Assembly: GCF_032854445.1 (NCBI RefSeq)
Contig: NC_088295.1
Location: 26,585,385 to 26,649,384 of the forward strand
Source: Liolophura sinensis
Lineage: Eukaryota; Mollusca; Polyplacophora; Chitonida; Chitonidae
Direction: 5' to 3'
DNA: 64,000 nucleotides
The notes under the pieces were generated by a model that saw only the letters and a list, made by a program, of their open reading frames with translations, searched no databases and had not been told where the DNA came from. This document shows, in pieces, positions 24,201-39,200 of the stretch. A program made the position numbers and the translations under genes. How positions within the stretch are numbered: the first letter of the stretch is position 1; each line of letters opens with the position of its first letter.

Positions 24201-27200
24201 AAACAAACCTACAATGGAAGATAATCTTCATGTCTTTGCAGTCTTTGGTTTGAATAGTATCTTTGATGCTGAGTAAAATGTGGAGAAGTGCGATAACACA
24301 ACTATCATTCACATGTTCCTTGTTCAGAAAGATGGACTGCAGTGACTGGGGAAGACAGTTTGATGCCCAGTGCTGAATGTCCGTGCTCTCCCTGCCCACC
24401 TGTATATTTAAAATGCCAACAAAGAGAGTTATTTGGTGATGAAATCATGGTATTATAAAAGGGTTAATATGTAATGCTAAAACCTTGGACAATATGGGAA
24501 ACCTTTACAGATACCAATGCTCCCCTGAAGGACTACTGCAGTATTTTCAACAGGTTAAAAACAATACACTGAATACTGTTCTTCATCTAATGTTAGCTTC
24601 TTTCAAGTGGCACATTTTGTTTGATTCTCATAAATTCATCCACCTCTAACATTGGGTCACTGAAGAGTTTTCTTTTTTTTTGTGTGTGTTTATCAAATTT
24701 TATTAATTTCTTAAACAAAAAAGTTAAATGCTGGCATGAAAAGCATTATTTCAAAGCCTTTATGAACCTTTAAGTGCATTTTTACAGGCCAAACTTAATC
24801 AGAAATCATATTTAAAAAAAAAAAAAAACATAAAGAAAAAACAAGCAAAACTTTCCCTTTTTCGTGCCACCACTGTCAAGAGTTCAGTATTAACAACGCA
24901 GACTCCTTTCCTGTAGATTTGTCAAATTGCCTATACTAAAATGAGCCATCCTGTAACATCACAGCATTCATACTGGAACACTCTGCTGTACATCTCACTG
25001 CATAGCTTGCCACAATAATATTGCCGAAGTGGTGTTAAGTGACAAGTCATGCACTCTTTCTTACCCCATAGATGACAGCTGTTATGAGGTGAGCCAACTT
25101 CTCCAGGGTCTCCTGACTGCTGCATTTCAACAACAACATCTGAAATTGATGGTTATGTACTCTATACAAAACTGACACAATTCAACAGAAACTAAAAAAC
25201 AAATTGACATTTGCTCCTTGAAAACTGTTAAATACACAACCGATCATGTAAATCATTTCCCAAAGAGAGTACAAAACTTTGTAAAAATTTGCAGAAAAAG
25301 TGCATGACACGAAAGTATTACACCATAGGTGCTTGCTCACAAAACATAGTTGGCTTGGAAAAATACTAAAAATTGTTTCTTGGTGAATTTCAGTCATACA
25401 TATATGTATTCATACAGATGAAACATGATAGTTCTGGTACAACATAAAACACGAATAGCACTAAGAACTATTAAATACAAACTTTTACAGAGTTCCTAAA
25501 CAGTGTGTTGTTCATCATTTTGCTGAAAATAAGCAAGGCTTGATTTGATTTGCTGTCAGGGGTAGGTGATATTGTAATGGTTGTCTGTCTATCAGCTGCC
25601 TTGTCACTATGCTGTGAGGGGCTTGATGGGAGATTGGTCAGCCACTGTTCAAGCTGTTGAATAAACACAAATATTTATTGGCTATATATCAAAATCTATC
25701 CCTTTTCACTTACACCGAAACATACATAGATATACATTTTTGGCAAAAATAATGTTCAAGATCAGAAAAAACTGCAATAGCTGCAAAATTATGACTTGCA
25801 TGTAAAAATATACAGTACAGAAGAAATAGGTGAATTATGCAACAACTGTCAGTCCTGTATTTATATCCACATTTGATCACCTCTCATATTAGAAAACAGC
25901 AATAAAGTGGTCAGCTAAATGCATTCTACTAGTAAAATGAAATGAGCTGGGTTAAAAAATATCATTATATCATAATTCTTTCTAATAACGATAATCCTGC
26001 CAATAGCCTCCTTCTGGTTACAGTTATAAGAAGTTCAAATGAAACCAATAATCAGTACAGAAACTAGCATTTAATACAGAACTCACCACTGCTGGCCCCA
26101 TGACCTCAGACAACTCAGGATTAGAATACACCCAAGCGAACTGTAAGGGATGGTCAGTATACCAGCTGGATAATGGGTTACAGGATAACCACTGCAGGCA
26201 ACTCTGAAAACCTAACACAGAGAAAAGTAACACACAGATAGACAACAAAAGAATTTTCAGGATTTTGAGCTTTTTAAACAAAGTGAGATATGACCACTTA
26301 TGATTTGTAATATTTAAACAAAACATTTCCTTTTGAAATTAAAGGCAGCATGACAATCTTTAATCTGGTTCCTGAGAGTTGAAGATTATACCTTGTAATT
26401 CAGCTGGATATTAAGATATCACTACTTTAATATGCACTATAGAATCTATTAAGCCTGTGTACTGTCATACAAATCAGCAAAAGTCATAGGTTTACATGCA
26501 AACAATTATAAATTTAGCCTGTTTACTTTCTTTCATTGCACTTTTTCAACATCTGATCTAAAATGCATACCTGGTTTGCAGTGCTGACTTAAGTCAAACT
26601 CTCTTGCATTGTAACACCACTGAAAAAGAAATATTAGACAATACTGTCACTTTTTTACTTTTTGTACATTTTTAACAGATATTTTTAAATAGCTAAACTG
26701 ATCTATCAATGAAACAATGTTGCAAATATATCCTTCAGGAAAACATCTGACTTACAGCTGCTAGGAATGTTAAGTACTTTGCAGTCAAGGGAGGCCACTC
26801 TGACATTTCCGGGAAATGATACAGGGATGATACAATGCTAGACTGGATATCTTCTGCAGAAAGGCAGCTGAAACACACCAATGATGGACCTTCCTGTTAA
26901 GTACCTTCCATTGTGTTTTAAATATCATGTGAAACAAGTTTAGAACTGTACAGATTTTGTAAATCTATAACTGCATATCAGGGTAGAAGTCACACTGGCT
27001 GATTCGTCAAGGCAACTTTTGACTTAAGTCAAAATATGAAATTCCATTTAAATGCTTACAGTAGACCTCACGAGTTAAAATATGGAACAAACAAAATTGT
27101 TTGTCTTCCTTCACTGATCCAAGTGAATGACATACAAGCCGCCAAAGTTTAGACAAAGCTTTGTCTAATTTGGAAGAAATCTGAAAAACTGTTAATCAAA

Positions 27201-30200
27201 TAACATAATATGAGTGTATTTTTTATGCACAAATAGTTATAATATTTTCAAATATCAATTCAATAGTATCTAAGACAGTGTTTAGGACACCATTTCAAAA
27301 AACTCACATATCATCATTCAACAGGCAGAGAAAAGCAATCTTCAGGCATACATAATGGACACTGATAGTGGAACTACCATCTAACAAGTGACTGGAAACA
27401 TCTGATAATTTGCCTGAAAGAAACAATTTGGCAACATGACAAGGAGAATAAACAGATCAAAGTCCTGCCAAAGAAACTAATGACATATGACACCAATAAT
27501 GTTATTCATAAAAATGTTTTAGGATTACAGGCCCTCACTAGCCAAGTAGTCTAACAGCTTCTGACAAAAGTCCCTGGAATGATTAGAACACTAAAATCCA
27601 GCTCTTGACTGCTCCCAGTTTTATCAAGCACCTGTTTTCCTCTACTAATCAAGTATTACTTGTAATTAAAAATTACAGTGTGTGATTTTAGAATTTTATA
27701 CTTCTTTCCACAGTAACAGAAATTTATCAACTTGCATACACAACTTTCCTTTAAGTAATTACATGTACTGTTTTCTCATGTTAAGGAATTTGATTTTTGA
27801 GACTCACATTGTAGGTGCTTCAGTCCATCCCTCACAGAATTAGAGAGGAGCTTGGTGGCTACAGGTGCTTTTGTCATATCCAGGGATAAACTAGTCAAGA
27901 AATCCACCAAGACTTCATCAAAGATACCCTGATGCCTCTCAGAAGACCTGTCAATGAAACTCGCGTAACAAAACATGGAAACAAAAAATCAACAATTTCA
28001 GCCAATCTGAAAAATTATTCCCATTCATTTTAACAGCTTAAAATTCATTGCATTTTGGGTGAACAAACAAACCTGGAAACAAATGCTAATACTGATACTG
28101 AGATATGTTTTTCTTTGCTGTAGCTGAGAAAATATGTTGTACCTAAAATAAGTCTTCACATCAAAGGTAGAAGAGAAGAATCCAGCTGAGACCAGTTTGT
28201 ACTTGAGAGGGAGCATTTTCTCTGGACAGACACAATGGAGGTGATGTAAAAGGGAGAAATAAACCAAAATGTCATCTGATCTTGACATTGTCTCCCATTT
28301 TACCTACAAAATAACAATCAAACAATCATGACCTGTCGTCCAAAGATACATGTAGGCATGATAATTTAGTAAGTGCTATACCATAAGCTTACAACATCCT
28401 TGATGAAAAATTGTCACCAACATATGACATGATGAGTAATTTAAAATACTTCTAAAACAGTTCCTTCATTCTCTTTATCAGTTGGTCATAAAATGTAACC
28501 TCAAGGGTATATGAATAAAATATACAGGTGGGAGACAACACCACTATGAAACTACTGTGACCTCAGCTGAAAACTGCTGATCCCCAAAAAACAACTGAAC
28601 TTCAATGAACCTGTTACGGTGAAAGTGAACTTACCATGACAGAAGGTATACAGAACTCATCACAACACCTGAGGATGTGCAGAACAAAGGAGGAGAGGGC
28701 TGTGGAGGGAGGGGTGAGGTGTGGGGGGCAGTAGGTCTCTTCACGGGCAGAGGGCTGGCTAACACACTCCTCTACCACCCTGATACATAGAGATCCAAAT
28801 GCGTTATACGCAAATTTATTGTCAAACACATTCTCTTCAAAACCATATAAACATACATCTCTACTATTCTACCATGTCCTTATACTTTACACATGCAAAT
28901 GGAAGAAAATGGAAAAAAGTTCAATTAAAATTTAACTTGCATCTCTAAAAAGCACATTTAAGTTGAATATGCCACTTCATTAATGCATAATATTTCAAAC
29001 AAATGCACACGTATAAACATAAAGTTGACTGAAATTTGTATTTATGCATAAGACACAAGGAAAAAATTGCATCAGTTTTGTCTTATGCATAGATAGAGCA
29101 AAGATGATAACATGTGTTACAGCAGGTACAGTTTTGAATATAAAAAGGCCAAAAAGGCTGAAGAATGACTTTTCTTGAACATCTGGTACTGTGTTAATGT
29201 TAGCCCACACCTAACCTGAAAAAGTCCTGATCCACAAACTATTCTAAAAAAAGAGAAAAAGATCATTTTTTCTCATGAATATATGGTACTGTGTAAACAA
29301 GATTCCACACTTAGCCTGAAAAAGTCAGGCTCTTCAAAAACTAATTCTAATCATTTAAAAAACAGAAATGATAACACTGAAACGTATAAATATTTCTCTT
29401 GCTTCCAACAACTGAATGTTCTTATGAAGGGTCTGCAATCCTGAACTTACTTGACAGCCTGGCTCAGACAGAGGAGCAGAGTGTTGATGGCAGGGACAGA
29501 GTCATCCTTCACCCTGTCTGCTGCTGTCAGTCTGGAGGACCCTCGCCTGAGCTCAGTACACCCATGTCCATGTCGGATAATCTCTGCAGTTCTCTTTCCT
29601 GCCAATTCCAATGTTTTACCGATTTCACCAAATGGGACAGGGGATCCTAGGTGACTGATCCTATAAAGCGAAAACAGGGATGGGAATTGCTGGTTGGCAA
29701 AAAGTTCCTCAAAAAAGACTAAAAATAGCTTACCCTACCTCCAAATTATAGTAACAATCACCTGTTCTCATGATATCAGGTGCTCACTGTTTTTCAAATT
29801 CTAAACAAAAAAGTCTGGCATTTCTAATTTTAAACACAAAAGTCTGGAATCAGCTAACTGGTGAAAAATGCCTGCGCCTACAATAAGCATAAGAAAATAT
29901 CACCACATGTAGCATTTGATACTGTTTGGAATTCTGAAACAAATTGTGATTAAATACAATGTATATACACAACAGCATGCTTGAATACTTTTACACAATA
30001 ACCTCTTAAATTGTAAAAAGCTAGCTTTACTTAATGTTACAATCAGGATAGGAGAATTAACTTTGGTGAAGTTCTGCAGGCATGAATCTTCATGTCTAAT
30101 GTAGATTAAAATCTAGGTAAATACTTATTAATAATGCTGGCCACCACCATATGAGTGAAATATTCTTGAGTATGGCGTGAAACACCAATCAAATAAATAA

Positions 30201-33200
30201 ATAAATAAATAAATAAAGTAATGTAAGGTGCTGTGGCTTTCCTTGTCTATGTTTGGTTTCTGTTTCATGTAAAACCTCAGTGCTACCTTTTCAGTACCAG
30301 TAATGAAAGAATGAAATGAAAAAAATCAAATTTGAAAAAAATAAACAAAACATATGGGCCTATTCAAAATGAAAAGAGCTGGCATACAATTCCTTCACAT
30401 TTTATCCAAAGTTCAATATTAATTAGCAGTACATGTAACAACAACATGGTAGAATGTAATTTATTACCAGGCAAGTTCAGATGTTTAACTCCTGCCCCTG
30501 TAGGATTTACTTTTCATTCCATCCACCTAGGGGGTTGCCTGGTCTAGTGTGGAATTTGGTATGGCTTCCATTTGCTCATCATTGTGTAACACCGCAGACA
30601 GGGATGACACATAAACCATCCCAGTCTAAAGCAGATTATGGAAACAGCAGCAGGGGAAATAGCTGGGCATATGTACAACAGTGTCCTCATTTGTCCAGCT
30701 TAACCCGACAATATTATGTTTGCTCAATTTGAGGTATATCGGCCGAACTCATTTTCGCATATTTTTATATATTTATCTTTTTGCATTATCTATTGTTCTA
30801 AATTCTTTCTAACTGTGCAGAAAATTCACATTTTTTTCACAAAAATTAATACATTTATTCTCATCTGTATATATGTATGTGGAAAATATTAAACACAGAC
30901 TTATAGCTTGCATTCTGATTTATGAATATCAGTGTCAGAGGGACCACTTGCAAATTGTGTGTGTTGGTGGGGGCTGCGGGGGGTGAGGAAGAGTATCATA
31001 TCAATTTAAGAGGTTGCCTTCCCATCCTCATTATTTTCTACAATGTGGCATTCCTAAATATGCATGTATACCTTTTACATGTAGGATGAAAGTCTTAATT
31101 CATTAATACATTGAGAGGTATCATGAACCTTGAGGATGGCTTTGATCTCATAGGCAAAGAGATGACCTCCTGTTTCAAAGTTCATCATTAAAAAAATAGC
31201 ATCTGTTGGGTGTATTACAAGTATTTTGTTAACTTCTGTAAGTCTACTTCTTTACAGTATTCAGTAAATTGAATAAAAAACTTCCAGGAGGTAAGTTTTT
31301 CAGTTATTTACCACATTATTACACTCAGATAAAGTTTGTTGAGGCAATGCTTTGAGGGTGGATGTGTTACAGGGTTATGTAGTATGGACATGTAGACAGT
31401 ATACATATAGTTGCAGGGCATGTACTGGGGTAGCTGATATATGGTAACCTAGGTACCTGAGGAAGGCTTTGAAAACCTGAAGAGAGAGCTGTGCCACCTG
31501 GCCTGCCGATTTCTCCAACTCTGTTGCTAGGGTGACCAGGCAGGATTTGACATCCGCCTGGCTGCTGAAGAGAGGGATTGATGTGGGCTGTCTAGGGTAG
31601 AGAGAAAAAGGAGTAATATGGGAGCCTGGAGTTACCTCTTGGAGGCATCCCACAGCCTAGCGAAATACTTGGGCCCCTGCCCAAATCACATACCTGCATT
31701 GCTTAAATGTCACTGACAAACATGTTTCATAAAGCTTTACGTACAGTCCAATCTAAGACAGTTTTCAGACAATAATGGAAGAGAATTTTGACAATAATAC
31801 AAATATTTATTTCAAGATGACTATTGGTGTATGATCTTGTCAAAACTTAAAACACTTAATTCTGCAGAGCAGACTGAGTCTCCTCAATATTAATATACAT
31901 AAAACTATAACTTTGCAAACCTTAAAGAAAAATGATTTATCAAAAAATATACATTTCTTTTAATCTCTACTCTTTCAAGACACATATGTCCCTCAATAAG
32001 TTTTATGATTTGAAAACATAAACTGATAAGAAATCATGATAGTCACCGAATAGGGGTTACAAGGGTGTGAATGAATGTATAAAATTAAGCGAGAAAGATT
32101 ACAAAAATTCAGCGATCCTAAATGAAATATGTTACCAAAAGTCACTTTCTTTCAAGCCAGGGCTATAGGTTTGTCACTTAACAACTGCAGAGAAGATACA
32201 CAAATATCAGTAATTACAGACAAGGTCTGTCAAACATATTCTGTGCCAAGGGGAGGAAACCCTCTCTCAACAGTCGGCATTGGGTTACAAAAACAGAGAT
32301 AGGCTGAGATTACCAAGTGTTTCTGTAGGCAAAATTACTTCGAATGCTGGAACAGTGTAGGTGCGCGAAACACATAAGCCTTGCTACTAGTAGAAATGAA
32401 ACCATTCACATGCGCATCTCCAGCACACCAGTATTTAGGTACAAAAATTCCCTCTATAACAGTGGGTTATCAGATTTATTCTTGTGAACATGGCTTCTTC
32501 TGCTGACTGAGCTAGTACTATGATGTGATGTGATGTGAGATAGTACCGTTCCAGAATGATTGTCAGGAGTTGCAGCCCTTCTCTCAGAGGTGCTGGGTTC
32601 TTTTGCGTGCTCATGCAATTAATGGCCCTTAACACAGAACCTATTCCTGAAACACACCAGTACCTGAGGAATAATACACTTATCAAGGTCACAAATACAT
32701 ACAGTTCAAGGTCATGTGGTAATGGAACATAGCTGCATGCACAGCCACAGTTTCATGCATTTCCTCTTCAAATATGTATGTGGTTGGTTTCTGGTGACTT
32801 TAATAATAGATGATTTGCTGTATTGATAATGTTTTCCTATGTATGAAGGACCAACACATTCCCTTAATTCAAGCTCAAAAACATTTCACTTGTCTGTCAA
32901 GCACATGTATACCAAAGTCCATTACAGAACCATACAACATATCTGAATAACACACATATGTACATGTACTGGTATTACAGCTCAGGCTGGCTTCCTCTCC
33001 GGCTGTATGTGGGAAGGTCTGTCAGCAGCCAGCAGAAGGTCAAGGGTTTCCCCCAGACTGTTCCTGGTTTGCTCCCACCATAATGCTGGCCGCCCTCATA
33101 TAAGTGAAATATTCTTGAGTACGGCATAAAACACCAATTAAATAAATCAATAAATATACTGGTATTATAGCTATACTGTCACACGTACTTGTACTTATTA

Positions 33201-36200
33201 GCTGGTTGCGAGTTATATTAATTTCATATGTACCACCATAGTAACAATTTAAATGTGCAGTTTTTAAATCTGAAAGGGAAAAGATTAAGTTCAAAGTTGA
33301 GAGAAAGTCAGAATTTCCTACCATTGCATGTAATAAAAGAGGAGATTATGTTCCACGTTATGTTGGCACATTTACTGTGGAATGTAAAACTCCTTAACAA
33401 AAAACGAGCTGTCCTCCAGACAAAAAAGCGTGTAACATGAGATGACAGAACATCCATTTTTGTAAGCATGTGCTGTATACTACTCCTACATTACATCATG
33501 TACACTGACTGGGAAGACCAGTTTGTTTTTGACATCCCAGAAGTTTGAATTTATCACAAGGCAAATGTTTTCTACACTTATCTTAAGTCTGCTTCCTCTA
33601 TCTATTAGCTCACCGTACACTGAGTGGCATCTGGTGAAGAAATCCTCTATGTCTGCTAACATGGCCAAGCATTTGAACACACTCCTAGAACAAGAGACAA
33701 TATAGCTGAACCTTATATCAACTAATTAACAACAGGCTGCTAATTAAGATAGGGGCTGAGTAATACCTGCTTAACTCCCTACTTCTGATAATCGTTGTTC
33801 ATTTCACATATCTGCTTTAGTATTCAACAGTTTTTTTTTAAATAGGTGTGCACTGCTATTGAGATCACAAATTCCACTGCATTACTTCCACAATTAGTCC
33901 CAACAGTACATGTTAATGTAACGACAAAACATAGAGCCTTTTGTTTTTTTATTTTTTTTTTCACACTATGTACCATCACAGTTATCCTCAAGACAAAGAT
34001 AAAAGTTGAATCTTCTGTCGTCAGGAACAAATGCCAGAAGTGATAGTGCGGCATCAACCTTCCACACATAAAAAGGCACTCAACCATTAATGTCATAAAC
34101 ACAACAAAAGAATCAGTAACTCAAATCACCAGTTCAGCAGAAGCATGATATTTTTTTCACAGTGCTAGGTATACTGACTCACAAGATTTCAATACTTACA
34201 TGTTTGCATATGAAAAAAAGTAAACAAGAACACAGTACCAATTGCTCCATTAATCAATTAAAACCTAAAAAGGAATATGAAAGAAATAACTCATAAGCAA
34301 AAAAAATCTACACTTACTGGTACTGTATTTGATCTATAAATTCGCCCAAAATGTGGATGTTTAGAGACAAATAAAGTTCTTAAAATAATACTTTTTATGC
34401 CGAAACTTGCATTTTTTCAGTACGATATCATTCTACAGGTACATTCTAAATAAACCCTAAAACATCTATACATAATCACCCAAATCAGGCATAATGAGTC
34501 CTGGGTAACTAAATCATGGAAGAAACTTTAGGTCAAATACAGTATGTCAGTTCAGTGAAAATTTGAAGGAAACAATTATTTATTTCTGTTTCCTTTATTT
34601 AAGGAATTCATATGGATGGACTTACTCAACTTGCTTTTCGTCATTTCTGTTTAATTGTTCAAAAAGTATTTCTACAATGAGATATATACAAACATATGAT
34701 ATAAACATCACATAAAAATGCTCATATGCTTCAATCCTTCGGATTGGAGCAGTCACCTGTTTAAAATACATCAAGTAAAAATTAATACAACTGAAATTTT
34801 AGACATTACTTGCACGGATACATATTGTTCTCAAAATCATTTGTATTTTGATGTATACACATGTACAAGATAGACATGAAAACCTCTAACTTACAGGTGA
34901 CACCAGTACATAATGTTTCATAGATGGTTGGCAATGGCAGCCATCTTTCAGGTAAATTTGTGTATATTGCCCATTGTATGCTCTTACCACAGCCAAGGGT
35001 CTCTGCCCAGCTTATGACATTTCTACCAATAGACACCCAGTGGGCAATACTCAATCTTACATCAGACATGGCTGTCAATGCAAACCACCTATACAGTATT
35101 AAAACTAAACCCACACGATCATGTGCTTTTTTCCACTGCTGCTGACCAATATGACAAATAAAGATTTCAATCTTCAACTAAAGGACTAGTAATGTTTTTG
35201 ACAAATGCACGGCTTATATTTTATCTGATTGATTTTAATGCCATGCTCAATGAGTTTCCATCAATACAATGGGTATCAGTTTTATGAGTGAAGGAATATG
35301 CCAGTATTAAACCATTGACAAGTTATGGACAATTTGTTTTTAACATATGACCATCATACTTGCACATCATCTTCATTTAAGACAAGGGGTGATCAACATA
35401 CATTCCATCTTACACTGTTTGAGCTGTACTTTACCTCTCCTGATGGGTGTAATCGTTACCTTCAAAGGTCACTAATTGCTAACAGTTGCTTGTATCTGCG
35501 AGGAGGTATAGCTAACACTTGTAAATGAGGGTAAGTAGAAACTTTACCCTAGCTTCTGCAGCAAAAATAGGTTGGTTTCTAATGCTAAGGGTAAGTGATC
35601 TAGACACAGGAACACATTACCCTCTGAAAATGGCCTGATGTACATGTAGTAAGCCTAAGCAGAGAAGGCAGAGTTCATCAACAGGCATAGCTCCACTATA
35701 CAAGTTATATTTTACACACTTGTATTATACATAGACATGCACATGCCATCCTCATCAGTGAAAACTTCACAAACCTACTTTCAGTTAGACTATCTAAATA
35801 TTCCAGTACAAGAGTGAAGTTCTGCTAATTATTAAGGATATAACTACTCAGCAACGAATATACCAAGGAAATGAATTTCCAGGAGTGCTGGCAATTTAAG
35901 ACTACACCATGTACAAACTTTCCTTATCCTTATGTAGCTTATGATAATGTGAAAATGGATCTCATCACTAATCTAGCCTAAAATAATGTTAAAATGGATC
36001 GCACGACTAAAACATATTGATCTGTGCGAGTAAAGTCTGAACAGCCTGTACCTAGTACGGTTTCCACAACAGAGATACGGATCTAGTTTTTGAATATGGG
36101 TAATAGAATGATTCCACTGAAGTCTTTGAAAAGCTGGATAAAATCAAAAAAATGTTTGTTACTTTCATTTAAGAAAAAAAGAAAAACTTAAAGATTACTT

Positions 36201-39200
36201 ATCTCAGAAAATAAAGGGAGTTTGAGTTACATGAAAATTTTAATTTTGAGATCATTTACAATTTCACCCAACTAACAAATACAACAGTTATGTGTTACTT
36301 TCAAGTGTGGCTTACACTCTGGCCTACAACTCCAGCCATCTGGTCTGAGTTAACAGTCATGATATCTGACACTGGCCAGTCTTATCTGACATCAGGCCAG
36401 TGATTTAGACCAATTTGGCCCCATGAGGAAGGGAAGAGGTGGGGATTATAACTCAGGATGGGGGACAGCACTTGGAACCTTGATGTAAATCCATGTACAT
36501 GTAGGTACATGTAAAGTTCCCCCAAATAGACATTATAATTTACTATCTACTAAAAACTGCCTTTGATTAGAGAGGTTAAATTATAACGGTGAGTAACGTC
36601 TTTTCCTAACAAGGCTCAGACATGTATGAGTAGCAGGTATGTGTAAACCAGATATATCTGGTTTACACAAACTAACAAGGTTCTCGGATTATGACCATTA
36701 TGAATGATGAAGTTTCACACTAGCAGATCTGGAAACCAAAAAGGCTTGTGAACTGTACTTCATCCACAGTTTAGCCTTATTCACCTCACACATTTTATCT
36801 GATTCTGATTGATTCATTCACTGTACAGTGGCACATGCATACACCGTAAAAGATTTATTGTGGACTTAAAGCTTGATTAATTTCTTGTTCTGTAGGAAAG
36901 GTTAAGAATTGGCATGAAAACCCGTCAAGTTTTAAGATTTGCAGAAGAACTGGCAAGTTGCCCCACATACTGGCGCAGCAGCCCTGGTTATTTTGACCAG
37001 GGAGTACTAGTTCAAACTGCCTACCCTCCTGCTACCACCAAAAAGCTCTGCCTTGCCCTGCCCCCTCCCTCCCCCATGTGATGCCAGAGCAGCGGGGCAT
37101 TAGCTGCTGTGTGTATCAGTAGAGGGGTGAGGATGGTTTATTTCTGTATCAGCTGACATATGATACCTGCCTGCAATATCAGCCTCCAGAACAAGCTTGC
37201 CATGCTGCTTGTGACTGCCTTTAACCAGGATTAAACTGCAGCTCTGGACTGCTGACATCTGCAGCACATCATTACTGCTCATCAGTAGCTTCTTCAAGCA
37301 GGTCAGTAAGGTGCTGCCCTCTAGTGACAGTTCCAGCAAGGCTGTCCTGAAGGTTTCATTCAGTAAGTTGCGCTGTAATAAACCTGCAAAAAAAAGGTAA
37401 AAAAAAAACAAAACTGTTATCAAGGCATTCTCAACATGTTGCTGTCTGAAAACAGGACTGATACTCTACAAATTCTACATGACAGATGCTGATCCACGCC
37501 ATGCATACAGCTAGACATAATTTATTTTTCTTCTGCCTTTTTTTCATTATTAAACACATACATCTTGTTTACATGTGTTGTGTACATACATGTACCAGTT
37601 GCAGAAGAATAGCTTTTCTTCAAGAAAACAAGCCTTGTAAGAGTTATAAGCAGAAACACAGGTTATTATTTTAATTGAGCAGCATAATTCACTCACCACT
37701 GTTCAATCACACATGAAACTCCACAGAATCAAGCACAATGAGTTTTCTGTGATGACTACTGTACTAGACTGCTTCCAGACACTTAAACTGGATGACTAAA
37801 AAATTGCCCAATTTAATCCTGAGCAAATCATTTATTTCAGAGATTAAAATTTAATAAAAAAAATGGAACACAGTATAGCTTACAGTTGCACCACCTGGAT
37901 TTGGAGTACAGCTTGCATGATTTAATGTTTTGCATCATGGCTCCGATACATTCGTGAAAATTCCAGTCCTCTTCAAAATTCTCATAACTCTGGTGCCTAA
38001 AGGGTAGTTATCCCCATCCATAACTATATTGATGACACCTAGCCAGTCAATTTAATTCAGGTAAATGCACAATACATCCAACTGTCTTGTGTTTCAAATA
38101 TCTTTTGGCCCATGGAAATGTGTAAACTTCTATAAGCACATTACATATACTTATATCTTTAATCAGTAAATAATTCTTTTTTTTTAAGTGTCCCCAAAGA
38201 TAAACAGCTGCCCACCTTGGTAAACAGACAAATGGTTAGAGTCAACATATTTACTGAGAGGTTCCTATTGGGCAATTTTCAATCCAGCATCTTATCATCT
38301 ATCAATTCCAATCATGTACCAGGTACATGAAGGCTTAGAGCGAGGCAGAATGAGGTGTCCTATAATTTCTGGCTATGAGACAATCTGGGACAAAGTAGGT
38401 CACCACATGCTAAAATTATTTTTGGGCAAACTGAGGCACTGATTATTTGGCACAAGTACTTGGATTGCATAGGTGAGGTTCCAGCTGTCAATATGCATTC
38501 ACCTAACAGATTAATCTGCAGCTCCTGGGTCTCAGTCCTGGCCAGGTGAATGATGACGCAGTGGTGGACCTGGTGACATAACTTGATGGGTAGCTGAGGC
38601 TGAAGATCTTCCCTGAACACAAATATCATGATGTATACAAGAGCTGAGACAACAGCTTCTTCTGGATACAACAACCCGTTGCCCAATTCCCGCAGTAAGC
38701 CATCTGAAATGTGGAAGGAGAACATAAACACAAATATCATGATGTACACCAGGGCTGAGACAACTTCTTCTGGACACAACAACCCATTGCCCAATTCCCC
38801 CAGTAAGCCATCTGAAATGTGGAAGGAGAACATAAATACAAATATCATGATGTACACCAGGGCTGAGACAACTTCTTCTGGACACAACAACCAACCCATT
38901 GCCCAATTCCCCCAGTAAGCCATCTGAAATGTGGAAGGAGAACATAAACACAAATATCATGATGTACACCAGGGCTGAGACAACTTCTTCTGGACACAAC
39001 AACCCGTTGCCCAATTCCCCCAGTAAGCCATCTGAAATGTGGAAGGAGAACATAAATACAAATATCATGATGTACACCACGGCTGAGACAAAAGCTTCTT
39101 CTGGACACAACAACCTGTTGCCCAATTCCCCCAGTAAGCCATCTGATATGTGGAAGGAGAACATAAACACAAACATCATGATGTACACCAGGGCTGACAC

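Noticed and set aside
33100-33440. Plus- and minus-strand frames near the SINE at 33.0 kb
   Set aside because: They begin or end inside the SINE-1 copy and have no exon-like borders.
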